Position numbers and translations under genes: made by a program. The notes below the pieces were generated by a model. The model made no database searches. It was given only the letters and a program-made list of their open reading frames with translations, and was not told the DNA's origin. A stretch of 64,000 nt of DNA from Nemertoderma westbladi (Eukaryota; Xenacoelomorpha; Nemertodermatida; Nemertodermatidae): contig JAUCBJ010002522.1 in assembly GCA_032718475.1 (NCBI GenBank), forward strand, positions 1-64,000, in the 5' to 3' direction. This document shows positions 33,816 to 44,527 of this stretch, one piece after another. Numbering within the stretch: the first letter of the stretch is position 1; each line of letters starts with the position of its first letter.

Positions 33816-34626
33816 GTAGGAATGTGTTTTACTGAACTACGGTTCGGTAGGACTAAAGTTATTTGAAAATTTTGTATTTTGAGGTAAAAAATTTGTATTT
33901 GATTAGCTAAGTGCTAATTTTTTTTGAAATAAAATTTGATTTGAACCGCGTGTAAAATATTTTTGGAATTGAATACCGGTGTTTAAAAGGGTTTAAATAC
34001 CATATTGTACCGGTACAAAATTTTCGTAAAGTAAAACCTAACTCTTTTGTTTTTCAGGATTCAGAACTCATTTCTAGACTGTAACGGGAGCAAGACCGTG
34101 TTTAGCAAGTTTGGGAGATAGATAACTCAACAACTTTGGTTGGGAAAATCGCGTTTCGTCCGCAACGTTAAAAACGGAAAGGTTCACGTTCGGTTTGTAT
34201 CTGGGAATCTGTTTTTCTGGAGAATTATTGGAGTGGGTGAGTTCGAAAAGTTGCATAAATAAGTTAGGCATTACCGTATTAGTTAAAATTATTGTGGGTT
34301 CCACTGTCTCAAGTATTTATGCATTCCGTATGATTTCTTTGTTCATTGCTGAATTAGTCCGTATTATTGTATTTAATTTACCTTTTGATAACGCATATCG
34401 TTATCCGATTTATTTGTTATAAAATTGGCCGCTAGGCTAATTTTATTATATACTTATTCCGTGACATTTATTTGCTGTAAAATTGGCCGTTTAGGCTAAT
34501 TTTATCCATCTGCTATAAAATCGGCCGGTAGGCTAATTTTATAAGACTGTAATTAGTACCGTTTAGATATAACTACGGTAAACTCGATACTTCGACACTC
34601 ACTTTACTTGACTTACAACTACCGAA
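33816..34626 (+). other. Untranslated leader of element B
   Basis: 0.8 kb between the LTR and the gag ATG. A primer-binding site is expected at its start, but none could be assigned to a tRNA by eye. Three stem-loops near the end are listed separately. Confidence 0.7.
34419..34542 (+). promoter_or_regulatory. Three consecutive stem-loops before gag of element B
   Basis: Three repeats of ATAAAATTGGCC, a 4-5 nt loop, then GGCTAATTTTAT, at 34419-34446, 34477-34505 and 34515-34542. Each forms an 11-12 bp stem with one wobble or mismatch. They end 84 bases before the gag ATG, where packaging or translation-control elements are often found in retroelements. Confidence 0.7.
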
Positions 34627-35430
34627 ATGAGTGACAAACAAGACTATACGAAAAATACACAAACCGACTATGACTCATGTGACGCGGATAAGTCAGCAAC
34701 GGAAGAACAACAGGGGAAGACTCGCGAGCCTACCGAACCTACACCGTGTGCGTCACCAGTACATCCAACGGGAGTACCGGATGCCGTAGTACGAGGCGAC
34801 GGCAGGACCGAGGACTTTCTAACTGTTCCGCAAGCTAGATACAGGGAAACGGAAATGGTAAGTTCAGCAGGAAGCACAGAAAGTGTGGTTAGAAGCGTCG
34901 GAGGTTACATGGCGCATATAACCAGGAGTATTGGAGAAGGCCAACGCATATTAGACGGGTTGACCGCTCCGATGTCTCGATTCGAGTTCTACACCCTCCA
35001 GGTTAGAGTACAGAGTAAAGTATATAAGTCCGTAGATAATCTAGTTGGCCTACAAGATCTAGCTAGACAGAGACAGGACATGGATACTCAACTTAGAATC
35101 CTCGAGAAACTAATGATCACTAGAGAGAAACTGATTCAGTTTAAGTCGACGATTAGACAGATACAACAGGAACAAGCGGACCAGTTGTTAGGTGAGTCAG
35201 TTTCGGACGAATTATTACAACCCGAGGAAGAACAGGAACTGTACCGACTGGATGGACAATTAAAACACCTGACGGACCACTTACGTATGTGCGGCGAAGA
35301 CGTCGGAGATTGGGAAACCGTGCCGGAATATACGAGGGAAACTTCACCCGTACGAATCGAATCAGCACCGGGAATACTGGACCAGTCGTTGGTAAGTATT
35401 CGTAGCGAAATCTGCGAGGGAAGTACCTAA
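34627..35430 (+). CDS. Element B gag ORF1 (N-terminal gag)
   Basis: 267 residues from ATG to TAA. The first 75 residues are polar and Thr/Pro-rich; residues about 110-240 are helical and charged (LEKLMITREKLIQFKSTIRQ). By position it corresponds to the N-terminal third of the single gag-pol ORF of element A (there the similar region is followed directly by the Ala-rich coiled coil). Near its end the coding sequence reads TTG|GTAAGTATT (GT at 35392), a strong 5' splice-site match at a codon boundary. It may be joined to the long ORF by splicing, or serve as a separate gag protein. Confidence 0.7.
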   Translation: MSDKQDYTKNTQTDYDSCDADKSATEEQQGKTREPTEPTPCASPVHPTGVPDAVVRGDGRTEDFLTVPQARYRETEMVSSAGSTESVVRSVGGYMAHITRSIGEGQRILDGLTAPMSRFEFYTLQVRVQSKVYKSVDNLVGLQDLARQRQDMDTQLRILEKLMITREKLIQFKSTIRQIQQEQADQLLGESVSDELLQPEEEQELYRLDGQLKHLTDHLRMCGEDVGDWETVPEYTRETSPVRIESAPGILDQSLVSIRSEICEGST

Positions 35431-36574
35431 AGAGGTGAGGTCTCTATAGGGGTGCTTCCAACAGGCGGCGGCGGACTCGTGAGGGTCTGGGGACACGTTA
35501 AATTCTCGCATAAGTGCAAGGGAGATACTGAAGGCCCTCGTGTCTAACGAACCATGAATTGCCATGGTGCCGTGGTACCGTCTAGTCGGCCTGTTGCCGT
35601 ACTGCCAGTCCTGTACACAGTAGGGGTGGTGGCATGGCGTGATTTGTGGCTCATGTGGCGTGAACTATGTTTTGTATGTGGGCGATCAGTGGCAGTTTGC
35701 TTGGGGCTTGGATGGTTCCATTGACCGTCAGCTGTTCCGTTTTTTTGATACTATATGTTATTGTCTCCATGTTCAGCTGATTGGTCTTTGGTGGCATTGG
35801 AAAAACCGTCGGGTCTTTGAGCTTTCTGTTGCTGTGGGTACGTGAGTACACGTGATTGTATGTGTGGCCACTGCGAGTGGGTATGGGAACCCTTGCCAGT
35901 TGGACCAGACGCCGCTGGTATTAGTAGGACCATACTTTACTGCACCCCAGCATACTTTGTGCACACAAAGTTATTTTACCCTGTCGGTAAAATAAAGTAC
36001 TCTCGACTCTTTCCTGTTGTTCTCGTCGATACAATTTGTCCCCTCTGATTTGACCCCGATTTTGTCTTACCCGATTATGTCCTCTGTGTGTGCATGGTAT
36101 GTGTCAGATTTTGTGTTTACCGTAGTGTACTTGATTTCGTGAACATCTGTTGAGTACACGTGTACAGGACGGGTAAGTGGTTACTTGTTCCTAGCTTTCG
36201 AGCTAGTCAGTATTGTTGAGGAACGGTGTCCCCTCAATACTGCCGGCGAGGCAGGTGAAAACGTGTCAAAATTCCAATGTTGGGTAGCGCAAGCCCACGT
36301 GGGACAAGACCGTCGGTTAGGCCCAAGGGCGACCTTGGTGCTCGATCGCTATCGACTGGTCCACCTGCCGGTTGACTCTTTGTTATACTTTGAGTTGGCT
36401 CAATGTACAGTCAGGCCACAGTAAGTTGACAGTAGCCGCCCATCTGGCTACAGGTTCGACGAGCTGTGCTGGTGTGATCGGGGGACCGAAAACAGAACCC
36501 GGGAAGCATCAGGCCACCCTCCGGCCCGGTCTGATGATAACATCTGTCGGACTGGCCCCAGGGGTGGTGGAAAG
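35431..36574 (+). other. Gap between ORF1 and gag-pol of element B (possible intron)
   Basis: 1.1 kb without a coding frame of its own. The left edge has a splice-donor-like GTAAGTATT at 35392. The frame of the long ORF is open back to 36425. Of the AG dinucleotides that would keep the frame, CAACAG at 36650-36655 is the most acceptor-like, but it lacks a good pyrimidine tract. Element A has no equivalent gap. Confidence 0.45.
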
Positions 36575-39500
36575 GTGTCCGCCTCGTGGGTGCGCCTCCG
36601 GGAGGAGCCCAGAAGGACACAAGCGATAGTCACGTCAGAAGTTGCTCGACAACAGCAAGAATTCCACCGACAACGACAAGAAATGGAAGAACAAGCTCAA
36701 CTTCTAGTGATGCAGGCAGCAGTAGAGGAAGAGAAGCTACGCGTTGCGAATATAGCAAGAATCTCTCATCTACAGGAACAAGCTGAATTAGAAGCAGCTG
36801 AAGTAGAAAGGTTAGAAGTAGACATTGCCCGACAAGCGGCAGCGGCAGCGGCCGAGTTGGAGCGACAAGCGGCAGCGGCCGAGTTGGAGCGACAAACGGC
36901 AGCGGCAGAATTACAACGAGAAAGGTTAGTTTCGGAGGCGCGGGCCGAAATGAAAACACGGCAAATAAAGGCTCAATCCGCTATACGACAAGCGGAGTTT
37001 GAGGCGCAACGACAACAAACGGAACAACGAGAGAAGACAGCTAAACTTCATTTCGAACTCGAGAAGAAGGCGAGAGAATTAGCGAACGCTGAGGAAGATC
37101 TGGATCAAAAGGCCCGCGATAGATCGATGAGATCTCGTGACGGACATGATTTGGACCAGTTAGAGGTAAGACATCGCCAAATTCAGGAACGGAAGAAGGA
37201 AGGAAGCGTAGGAGCACCCGGACGGGAACGACAATTAGTAAAAGACGTGTGTCAACGATTCCCACAGGTAACTCATATGTTTGCACCGGTTACGACTAAG
37301 GAACCTGTTTCGATTGCGGGTAGTAGTAACATTTCTCCTATCCATGGTGCGACGGAACACAGGTTTGTTATTCCGGACGAGTTTACACCGTCAAGAGCAA
37401 CGTCGTCGCCCATTCCGAAAGTCAAGGTAAGTAACCCACCGATTACGGATCGTAGTAGTTTATTGACCGGACCCGCACTACTGACGACAAAACAGGTGAG
37501 TCCACCTTTGACACCTAAACCCGTTACACATTACGCTTATCCAATGACGTTTCGACCTACAAGGCCAGTTGTTTCAAATGCTGTCATTCGCCCACCGAAC
37601 CAGTTTACATCGCAATCTACGACTTCGAGGAAGACTTGTGAGCCTACCGAACAACGGAGAACAGTGGAGACGCGACCATTCAACCAGTTTACATCGCAAT
37701 CTACGACTTCGAGGAAGACTTGTGAGCCTACCGAACAACGGAGAACAGTGGAGACGCGACCATTCAACCAGTTTACATCGCAATCTACGACTTCGAGGAA
37801 GACTTGTGAGCCTACCGAACAACGGAGATCAGTGGACGATGTTCCGAAACGAACCGTTAGAATTCGTACGACGCAACGAACGCGAGCACGTCGACCACCA
37901 TATCCAGATGATAGTAGTACTTCGAGCGAATCGGATTACCCGAAACGCGAGGTATTTAGAACAGGGGCGGCCGATGAATATAAACGCGAGCGTTCAGACA
38001 ACTCTTTTGCAGACAACCCTCCACAGAATACACCGACACAGAAGGCGTTACCACCAGCGGGCGCGATCGGTGCGCAACAGTTCGCCGACATTGTCAACAA
38101 GTTGGCCCGGATTGAGGAACGTCTGGAGGAAGGTTACACCGACAGTTCGAGAAATTCCGAATTCGAACACAATAGACACCCGAAGGGACCACAAAGACCG
38201 GTACCTTCAAACCCCACAAGCGATCAGGGAAAAGCGCCAAGAAGGGAGAACATCAACCAGACTACCAACCAAGGACGCGAAACTCTGAACGTTGCCGAGG
38301 AGATAGCGAAATTCGCAGCCAGACAAGGATTGCCGGTACAACAACCACCGAAGTTTTCCGGTAGCTCAAAACACTGGCATACCTTCGTAGACTATATCGA
38401 ATCCCAGATCGCCGTGTGCGCCTTTACATCACGGGAGAAGTTTAATTACCTGCTCCAAACGTTGTCAGGAGAACCTAAACGTTTGGCGGAGACCTTCGTT
38501 GGTGTACCGGACGCTTTCGAACTAGCGTACGATCGTTTGACTTCGATATACGGAGGTACAGTGAGTATGGCCAGGTCAGTAATAGAGGAACTCTGTAAGG
38601 GAGGGGCTATCACTAAACCCGTCGACTTACTAAAACTAGCTGACGAGATCAAGAACGCTATCACTACCTTAAGATCAATTGGACAACTTGATTACGGGAA
38701 TACCCCTACAGTTCTATTAAAGATAATAGGACGACTCCACCATCGACTTCGTCGGGAGTGGAGGAAGGTCGAATACCAGCGAGAGGAGCGAGGAGGATTC
38801 CTAAAATTAGAAGATGTGTACCTTTTAATATCCAGGGAGGCGGTAGTAGAAACTCGATCTAACTATACCGACCAGCACATCGTGGCAGAAGGGATCACAC
38901 TGCCATCCTCCAACCGACAAAAACCCCAGACAACATCCACAAAGACGGCCACTTACGCCACACCGACGGAATCACGACAATTCTCAGACGGTAATAGAGT
39001 ATCTGCGCCCATTGGGACGAAACAGACGAGACAGCAACTCAGCACCGACTTCAACGGCTGCCAATACTGCGAGCATCTAGGTAAGCGGTATATTGGTCAC
39101 AAGTTACGAGGTTGTCGACAATTTCGCGAGTTGAACTCGGAAGAACGACGGCTGCAGATACGGCCACTGGACTCTTGTTGGCGGTGTACGCGACACGGAC
39201 ACGTCCGTAAGGATTGCCCAAATACCGACACTTGTCCATCCTGTGGACGCAACCACGACGGTCTGCTCCACACAGACAGCCACACGCCGACGAAACGCTT
39301 CGCCAGGGAACACCCGGAAGCAGCAGCGAGATGTGATGCGGCTTACCGAAAACGAGAATCGAAAACGACTCCAACATTCGTGACCCATATTGAGGATTGC
39401 TTCTCAGAACAATCCGGATCGTCGGACGAAGAATCAGAAGACGACGACGAATATCCCAATGGAGACGAACAACCGTCGATCGCGCTCCTAACCATTGACC

Positions 39501-42500
39501 AACTGAAGGGATTCAGTGTAATCCCGATTAAGATCACTGGCACAAAGGGGAGTAAGAGGATCTACGCGATTCTAGATTCAGCCTCATCTCACAGTTACGT
39601 GGATGAAAAGATAGCTGACGTCGTAACGGATCTCAGACAAGGTAAACACGTCAGTTATACAGTAAGTAGTATGCACGGCCAGCGTGCAATACCAGTGACA
39701 CGAGTTAAGTTGGACTTAGACTCTCTTCTTCCAAAATCGCAACACAGCGAGAGAGAGAGGTCTTTGTTACCTTTTAGAGATTTAACCTTTGCGGCCACGA
39801 AGGACTTTAGTAACCTACTAGGTCCAGTGCCGGAACAATCTCTGGAGGACCGTAAGTATTTCAGACACCTTGGTGTACCCGAATGTCCTGTCAATTATAG
39901 ATCGGTAGCAATGCTGATCGGGACGGACCAATTCAACCTACATCAGGTGTGGGAAACCAGACCATCGGCAGTTGTAGCAGGAAACGCATACGCTTGCAGA
40001 ACGCCGATAGGGTGGTATACTCGAGCGCCTGTGCGCACACTAGACGTAAGTGACGAGGAAGACGATGTACAGAGTACATGTAGTTTATTAACTACAAATT
40101 CAATTCATTCCTTTTCACACGACGTGAACCATACTACGCTACAGTCGACAAAACATGACAGACGGGTAACTAGTATGATAAGTCACAAGGAGCAGCTAAC
40201 CCACAAGGTGAGTTTAGGACTTGGGGGGAAGACGAGTCAGCTAGAGATTCCATCGACGACAGATGATAGGCTTGCGAGTCTACCTACCCCAATAACCTCA
40301 ACAGTGCCCGTCGATATCGACGATGACACGTTGAGAAATCATCAGTTGGAACAAGCCGCCTTGGACAAAGAATTAACGGAGAAAACTATCAGGTGGTTAG
40401 AACAAGATACAGCTGAACCTGGTAGCTACGAACCTTGTATGTCGGAACAGGAGAAACAATCTCTGAAGATCATGGAAGAGACTATCCGACAGACGGAGGA
40501 CGGACATTACCAGGTGGGGATGTTATGGCGTAGCCAAAGTCCTAAACTTATAAATAACTACCCACTGGCTTTAAGACGTCTACACTCAATACGACAACGT
40601 CTATTAAAGGACGAGAAAGCCCATCTGCAGTACAACACTCAGATGGAGACGTATTTGACTGAAGGATACGCTATCCGAATGACTAACCCGGAGCGAGTGA
40701 CCGACCAGACATACTACCTGCCACATCACTATGTGAGACATCCCGACAAACCAGATAAAGTACGCGTAGTCAATGACTGTGCGGCCCTGTTTGAGGGAAT
40801 GTCCCTCAATAGTGAGTTGATGGATGGACCGAACATGAATAATTATCTTATGGGGGTGATTATGCGCTTCCGTCAGCGCCAAGTAGCCTTTACTTGCGAC
40901 GTTGAAGCGATGTTTCACCAAGTAAAAGCGTTAGAGCGAGACAGAGACAGTTTGCGGTTCCTCTGGTATCCGGAAGGAGACTTGAGTCTACCACCAGCGA
41001 CTTACCAAATGCAAGTTCGCGTTTTCGGTGCCAGAGACAGCCCAAATTGTACGATGTACGCCTTGAAGCAAGCCGCTAGAGATCAGAAACATCTATATGA
41101 CCCAGAGATAATTAGAATTGTGGAACGTGACTTTTACGTTGATGACGGATTACAGAGTTGCGACACAGTAGAACGTGCTACAACAGTAGCACATCAATTA
41201 CGGGACTGCTTGGCGGGCGGAGGTTTTAACCTCACCAAATTCGCCTCAAACAGTGCCGAATTAGTTGACTCATTCGGAACTACTGAGCGTGGAGGTGGTG
41301 ACATAGACCTAGATTTCGAACCACTACCGACGACTAAGGTGTTGGGGCTCTTTTGGGACCCAAACACAGACAACTTTCGAGTGAAGGTGAGACTGGACAG
41401 TCAAGGGAACACACTGACAAAGAGATCATGCTTGTCAAAGTTGAGCCGATTGTTCGATCCGTTAGGATTCATCAGTCCAGTGATACTGCAAGCCCGCATT
41501 TATATGCGCAGTATATGGAAGGATGGACTAACGTGGGACGAGCCGATCTCATCAGACCAAGTGGACTTATGGAAGACCTGGGAGGCGGAATTATCTTCGC
41601 TAGAGGATTATTTCATACCCAGGGTTTACTTTCCATTACAAAGTACATTTCCTGACAACTTAGAACTACACTGTTTTTCTGACGCCAGTGACAACGGTTT
41701 TGGTGTGGCAGCGTATTTGCGCAGACAAGTAGAATCGGACGAGTTCGATGTTTCGCTCATTACTTCTAAGGCTAAGACCATGCCTACTAAGTATATGACG
41801 ACACCACGAGCCGAGCTACAAGCCGCGACCCTGTCAACCACCATCGTGAACCTCATACAGACAGAACTACAGTCGAGTTTACAGATATTTTATTGGACTG
41901 ACGCGACGTTGGTTTTATTTTACATAAACAACGACACACTCGAATTCAAGACATTCGTTGCTAACCGTCGCGCGGAAATTCTAGACCGTTCAATAAAGGA
42001 GGATTGGCGACATTGTCCCGGACCACAAAACCCAGCTGATATTGCGTCGCGAGGAATGATGCCTGAGGAATTCTGTAAACCGGAGAACAAAGAGTTTTGG
42101 CAACACGGACCCCAGTTCTTGCAGAAATCGACACAAGATTGGCCTCCGTTATACGACAACAAGTCCAACACCATTCCTAAGGACGCCGAAATCAAGAAAC
42201 CAAAAAAGGGGAAGACAAAGAAAAGGACGACGGCGACAAAACTCAAGAAAAAACCGAAGGCGAAATGGAAGGATTTAACTTCAAAGGTCAAGAGAGGAAG
42301 ACTTGCGAGCCTTTCTACACCAGACATATCGCCAGACGGTCAACCAGACACGTTACCAGACAGTCAACCAGACATGTTACTAGACAGCCAACCAGACATT
42401 TTGCCAGACATATCACAAAATGTTCCACCAGACGCTAGTAACACACTGACAAACAGTAAAGCCGCAGTTTCTCTATTGGAGCGGCCTTCTATTGACAAAC

Positions 42501-44527
42501 AACTAGATACGTTACCAGACGTATCGCCAGACACATTACTAGACAGTCAACTAGACACTAGTAATGTATTGACTAACAATAAAGCCGCAGTTTCCCTATT
42601 GGAGCGGCCTTGTATTGACAAACTACCAATTTTGACACACTTGAGCAACCATAAGCACGGTGAAACCTCATGTATTACAGATGTGGGTAGTACCTACGCT
42701 AATGTAAATACAGGTGTTACTTTGCGCTCAAGAGACATACCGAACCTGCAACCTACGTTGAGACCTGGGATTAATGTCGGCAGGAAAATAAGTTTACCGA
42801 AACCTGCTGACCCCATAGAGTTCAAACCACCATTAACGATCGACTTACAAAGTACCGACGATCAAGGTAAGAAGACAAAGAAGGACAAATTACTTGTAGA
42901 CCCCGACGGATCAACAGTCAACAAGGGAATACTTACCGGCGGACCCGTGGGCCCTTCTAGTAATTCAAAACCTTCCAAAATCTCCATTGACTTACCTGAT
43001 GACGTCACAAATACTTACGTCGACCGTATTGTAAACCTAACAGATTCTTGGTCAAACGCTTGCCGAAAACTAGCGTGGATTGTACGTTTTGTACAATACG
43101 TTAAAGGCAAACGTGACTTTACACGTCGACTTACATTGGCTGAGATTGACAGGTGTGAGATTAAATTAATTCGCCATTACCAACTGCGATATTTCGCGCG
43201 CGAATTCACATCTATAAATCAAGGTCAACCAATCAAGTCGTCACCAATACTGAGTTGGAGTCCGATTATTTATAATGGCTTAATTTGTCATAAATCTCGG
43301 CTTCAAAACATTGACTTTAACACAAACTTTAGGTACCCAATAATAATACCGCAACATCACGAACTACAACGTGCAATGATACTGGACGCACATTTACATC
43401 TGAAACACGCTGGAAGACACCACTGTCTTTCCTACTTACGTACTAGATTTGTATTAATTAGACCCAGTAAAGCATTAAGTTCAGTGACACGTACGTGTAT
43501 TATTTGTAAAAAGGTACATTCTAGAATAGGTACCCAAGAAATGAGTGAACTACCACAAGCACGACTTCAAGCATTCAGACCACCTTTTACAGAGACTGGA
43601 ATTGATTGCTTTGGTCCCATACATACGAAACGTGGACGTATACTAGTAAAACGCTGGGGACTGATTTTCACATGTATGTCCAGTAGGGCAGTTCACATTG
43701 AACGTGTGATGGATCTTTCCACCAACGCGTTTATACTAGCACTGCGGCGATTTATCGCTAGACGCGGACTAGTAAAATGCTTGTACTCAGACCAAGGGAC
43801 AAACTTTGTTGGTGCTCGGAATGAGATTGCTAGAGCCTTTAAGAAATTAGATCACGATCAAATCTCGAACGAACTGCAACCTCACAAGATTGTTTGGAAG
43901 TTCAATCCTCCAGATAGTCCTTGGAGAGGCGGAGTCTGGGAGAGATTGATTAGATCTATAAAGACAGCCATGGCAAAGGTCATTCCAGTAAACCACATAT
44001 TAACAGACGACCAACTGACAACATTGTTTGTTGAAATCGAGGCAATACTAAATACTAGACCAATAGTATTAGTACCCGATGACAAACAATCTCAGTTTGC
44101 TTTAACACCGGCACACCTGCTTATGCAGGCACCGACGACATTAACGCCGATTTCTATTCCAATAGAAAGCGACAGTTACGGTAGAAAAGCGTGGAAAATC
44201 ACGCAACTACTGGCTAACAAATTCTGGGAAATATGGCAAAACCATTATTTGCCCTCTATTTCTGCCAGAACAAACTGGTACAATAACACCCGCGCATTAA
44301 AGCCGGGAGATCACGTGCTGTTGGCAGAAGTGAATCTAAAAAGACGCTTCTGGATAACAGGTGTCATTTTAGCCACACATCCATCTATGGATGGAGTGAC
44401 AAGAACTGTGACGGTACGAACAATTGACGGTCGTACAGTAGACAGACCGACTCAACGTCTCGTACTTCTTGAAGAGACTCGTAACGAGTCTGGAGACTAC
44501 AAATCTCCACCTAATACTAGTAAATAA
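36575..44527 (+). CDS. Element B gag-protease-RT-RNaseH-integrase polyprotein
   Basis: 2650 codons without a break; the first in-frame codon taken here is GTG and the true beginning is uncertain. Domains in order: coiled coil with Ala/Glu-rich repeats (about 20-210); triplicated 28-residue repeat (about 342-418); DUF1759-type gag (about 590-740); zinc knuckles (about 828-890, CQYCEHLGKR, CWRCTRHGHVRKDC, CPSCGRNH); aspartic protease with LDSASSHSYVD near 998 (Asp-Ser-Ala where A has Asp-Ser-Gly); RT with CDVEAMFHQVK and YVDD near 1520; RNase H (HCFSDASDNGFGVAAYL near 1700, FYWTDATLVLFYI); a Lys-rich then Asp/Pro/Leu-rich insertion (about 1870-2020); integrase HHCC and DDE (Asp 2343, Asp 2405, Glu about 2454); DUF5641-like end. 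All active-site residues are present, so it may be functional. Confidence 0.9.
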   Translation: MSASWVRLREEPRRTQAIVTSEVARQQQEFHRQRQEMEEQAQLLVMQAAVEEEKLRVANIARISHLQEQAELEAAEVERLEVDIARQAAAAAAELERQAAAAELERQTAAAELQRERLVSEARAEMKTRQIKAQSAIRQAEFEAQRQQTEQREKTAKLHFELEKKARELANAEEDLDQKARDRSMRSRDGHDLDQLEVRHRQIQERKKEGSVGAPGRERQLVKDVCQRFPQVTHMFAPVTTKEPVSIAGSSNISPIHGATEHRFVIPDEFTPSRATSSPIPKVKVSNPPITDRSSLLTGPALLTTKQVSPPLTPKPVTHYAYPMTFRPTRPVVSNAVIRPPNQFTSQSTTSRKTCEPTEQRRTVETRPFNQFTSQSTTSRKTCEPTEQRRTVETRPFNQFTSQSTTSRKTCEPTEQRRSVDDVPKRTVRIRTTQRTRARRPPYPDDSSTSSESDYPKREVFRTGAADEYKRERSDNSFADNPPQNTPTQKALPPAGAIGAQQFADIVNKLARIEERLEEGYTDSSRNSEFEHNRHPKGPQRPVPSNPTSDQGKAPRRENINQTTNQGRETLNVAEEIAKFAARQGLPVQQPPKFSGSSKHWHTFVDYIESQIAVCAFTSREKFNYLLQTLSGEPKRLAETFVGVPDAFELAYDRLTSIYGGTVSMARSVIEELCKGGAITKPVDLLKLADEIKNAITTLRSIGQLDYGNTPTVLLKIIGRLHHRLRREWRKVEYQREERGGFLKLEDVYLLISREAVVETRSNYTDQHIVAEGITLPSSNRQKPQTTSTKTATYATPTESRQFSDGNRVSAPIGTKQTRQQLSTDFNGCQYCEHLGKRYIGHKLRGCRQFRELNSEERRLQIRPLDSCWRCTRHGHVRKDCPNTDTCPSCGRNHDGLLHTDSHTPTKRFAREHPEAAARCDAAYRKRESKTTPTFVTHIEDCFSEQSGSSDEESEDDDEYPNGDEQPSIALLTIDQLKGFSVIPIKITGTKGSKRIYAILDSASSHSYVDEKIADVVTDLRQGKHVSYTVSSMHGQRAIPVTRVKLDLDSLLPKSQHSERERSLLPFRDLTFAATKDFSNLLGPVPEQSLEDRKYFRHLGVPECPVNYRSVAMLIGTDQFNLHQVWETRPSAVVAGNAYACRTPIGWYTRAPVRTLDVSDEEDDVQSTCSLLTTNSIHSFSHDVNHTTLQSTKHDRRVTSMISHKEQLTHKVSLGLGGKTSQLEIPSTTDDRLASLPTPITSTVPVDIDDDTLRNHQLEQAALDKELTEKTIRWLEQDTAEPGSYEPCMSEQEKQSLKIMEETIRQTEDGHYQVGMLWRSQSPKLINNYPLALRRLHSIRQRLLKDEKAHLQYNTQMETYLTEGYAIRMTNPERVTDQTYYLPHHYVRHPDKPDKVRVVNDCAALFEGMSLNSELMDGPNMNNYLMGVIMRFRQRQVAFTCDVEAMFHQVKALERDRDSLRFLWYPEGDLSLPPATYQMQVRVFGARDSPNCTMYALKQAARDQKHLYDPEIIRIVERDFYVDDGLQSCDTVERATTVAHQLRDCLAGGGFNLTKFASNSAELVDSFGTTERGGGDIDLDFEPLPTTKVLGLFWDPNTDNFRVKVRLDSQGNTLTKRSCLSKLSRLFDPLGFISPVILQARIYMRSIWKDGLTWDEPISSDQVDLWKTWEAELSSLEDYFIPRVYFPLQSTFPDNLELHCFSDASDNGFGVAAYLRRQVESDEFDVSLITSKAKTMPTKYMTTPRAELQAATLSTTIVNLIQTELQSSLQIFYWTDATLVLFYINNDTLEFKTFVANRRAEILDRSIKEDWRHCPGPQNPADIASRGMMPEEFCKPENKEFWQHGPQFLQKSTQDWPPLYDNKSNTIPKDAEIKKPKKGKTKKRTTATKLKKKPKAKWKDLTSKVKRGRLASLSTPDISPDGQPDTLPDSQPDMLLDSQPDILPDISQNVPPDASNTLTNSKAAVSLLERPSIDKQLDTLPDVSPDTLLDSQLDTSNVLTNNKAAVSLLERPCIDKLPILTHLSNHKHGETSCITDVGSTYANVNTGVTLRSRDIPNLQPTLRPGINVGRKISLPKPADPIEFKPPLTIDLQSTDDQGKKTKKDKLLVDPDGSTVNKGILTGGPVGPSSNSKPSKISIDLPDDVTNTYVDRIVNLTDSWSNACRKLAWIVRFVQYVKGKRDFTRRLTLAEIDRCEIKLIRHYQLRYFAREFTSINQGQPIKSSPILSWSPIIYNGLICHKSRLQNIDFNTNFRYPIIIPQHHELQRAMILDAHLHLKHAGRHHCLSYLRTRFVLIRPSKALSSVTRTCIICKKVHSRIGTQEMSELPQARLQAFRPPFTETGIDCFGPIHTKRGRILVKRWGLIFTCMSSRAVHIERVMDLSTNAFILALRRFIARRGLVKCLYSDQGTNFVGARNEIARAFKKLDHDQISNELQPHKIVWKFNPPDSPWRGGVWERLIRSIKTAMAKVIPVNHILTDDQLTTLFVEIEAILNTRPIVLVPDDKQSQFALTPAHLLMQAPTTLTPISIPIESDSYGRKAWKITQLLANKFWEIWQNHYLPSISARTNWYNNTRALKPGDHVLLAEVNLKRRFWITGVILATHPSMDGVTRTVTVRTIDGRTVDRPTQRLVLLEETRNESGDYKSPPNTSK
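37598..37829 (+). repeat. 84-bp tandem repeat within gag of element B
   Basis: Almost three identical units (starts 37598, 37682, 37766), each coding NQFTSQSTTSRKTCEPTEQR plus RTVETRPF. The units are identical in DNA apart from the last, so the expansion is recent. Each unit carries the GAAGACTTGTGAGCCT motif. Confidence 0.9.
42310..42630 (+). repeat. Coding minisatellite between RNase H and integrase of element B
   Basis: Imperfect CCAGACAGTCAA-type units code Pro-Asp-x-Gln/Leu repeats. A larger direct repeat codes AAVSLLERP(S/C)IDK twice (near 42460 and 42580). Element A has no such insertion. Confidence 0.75.
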
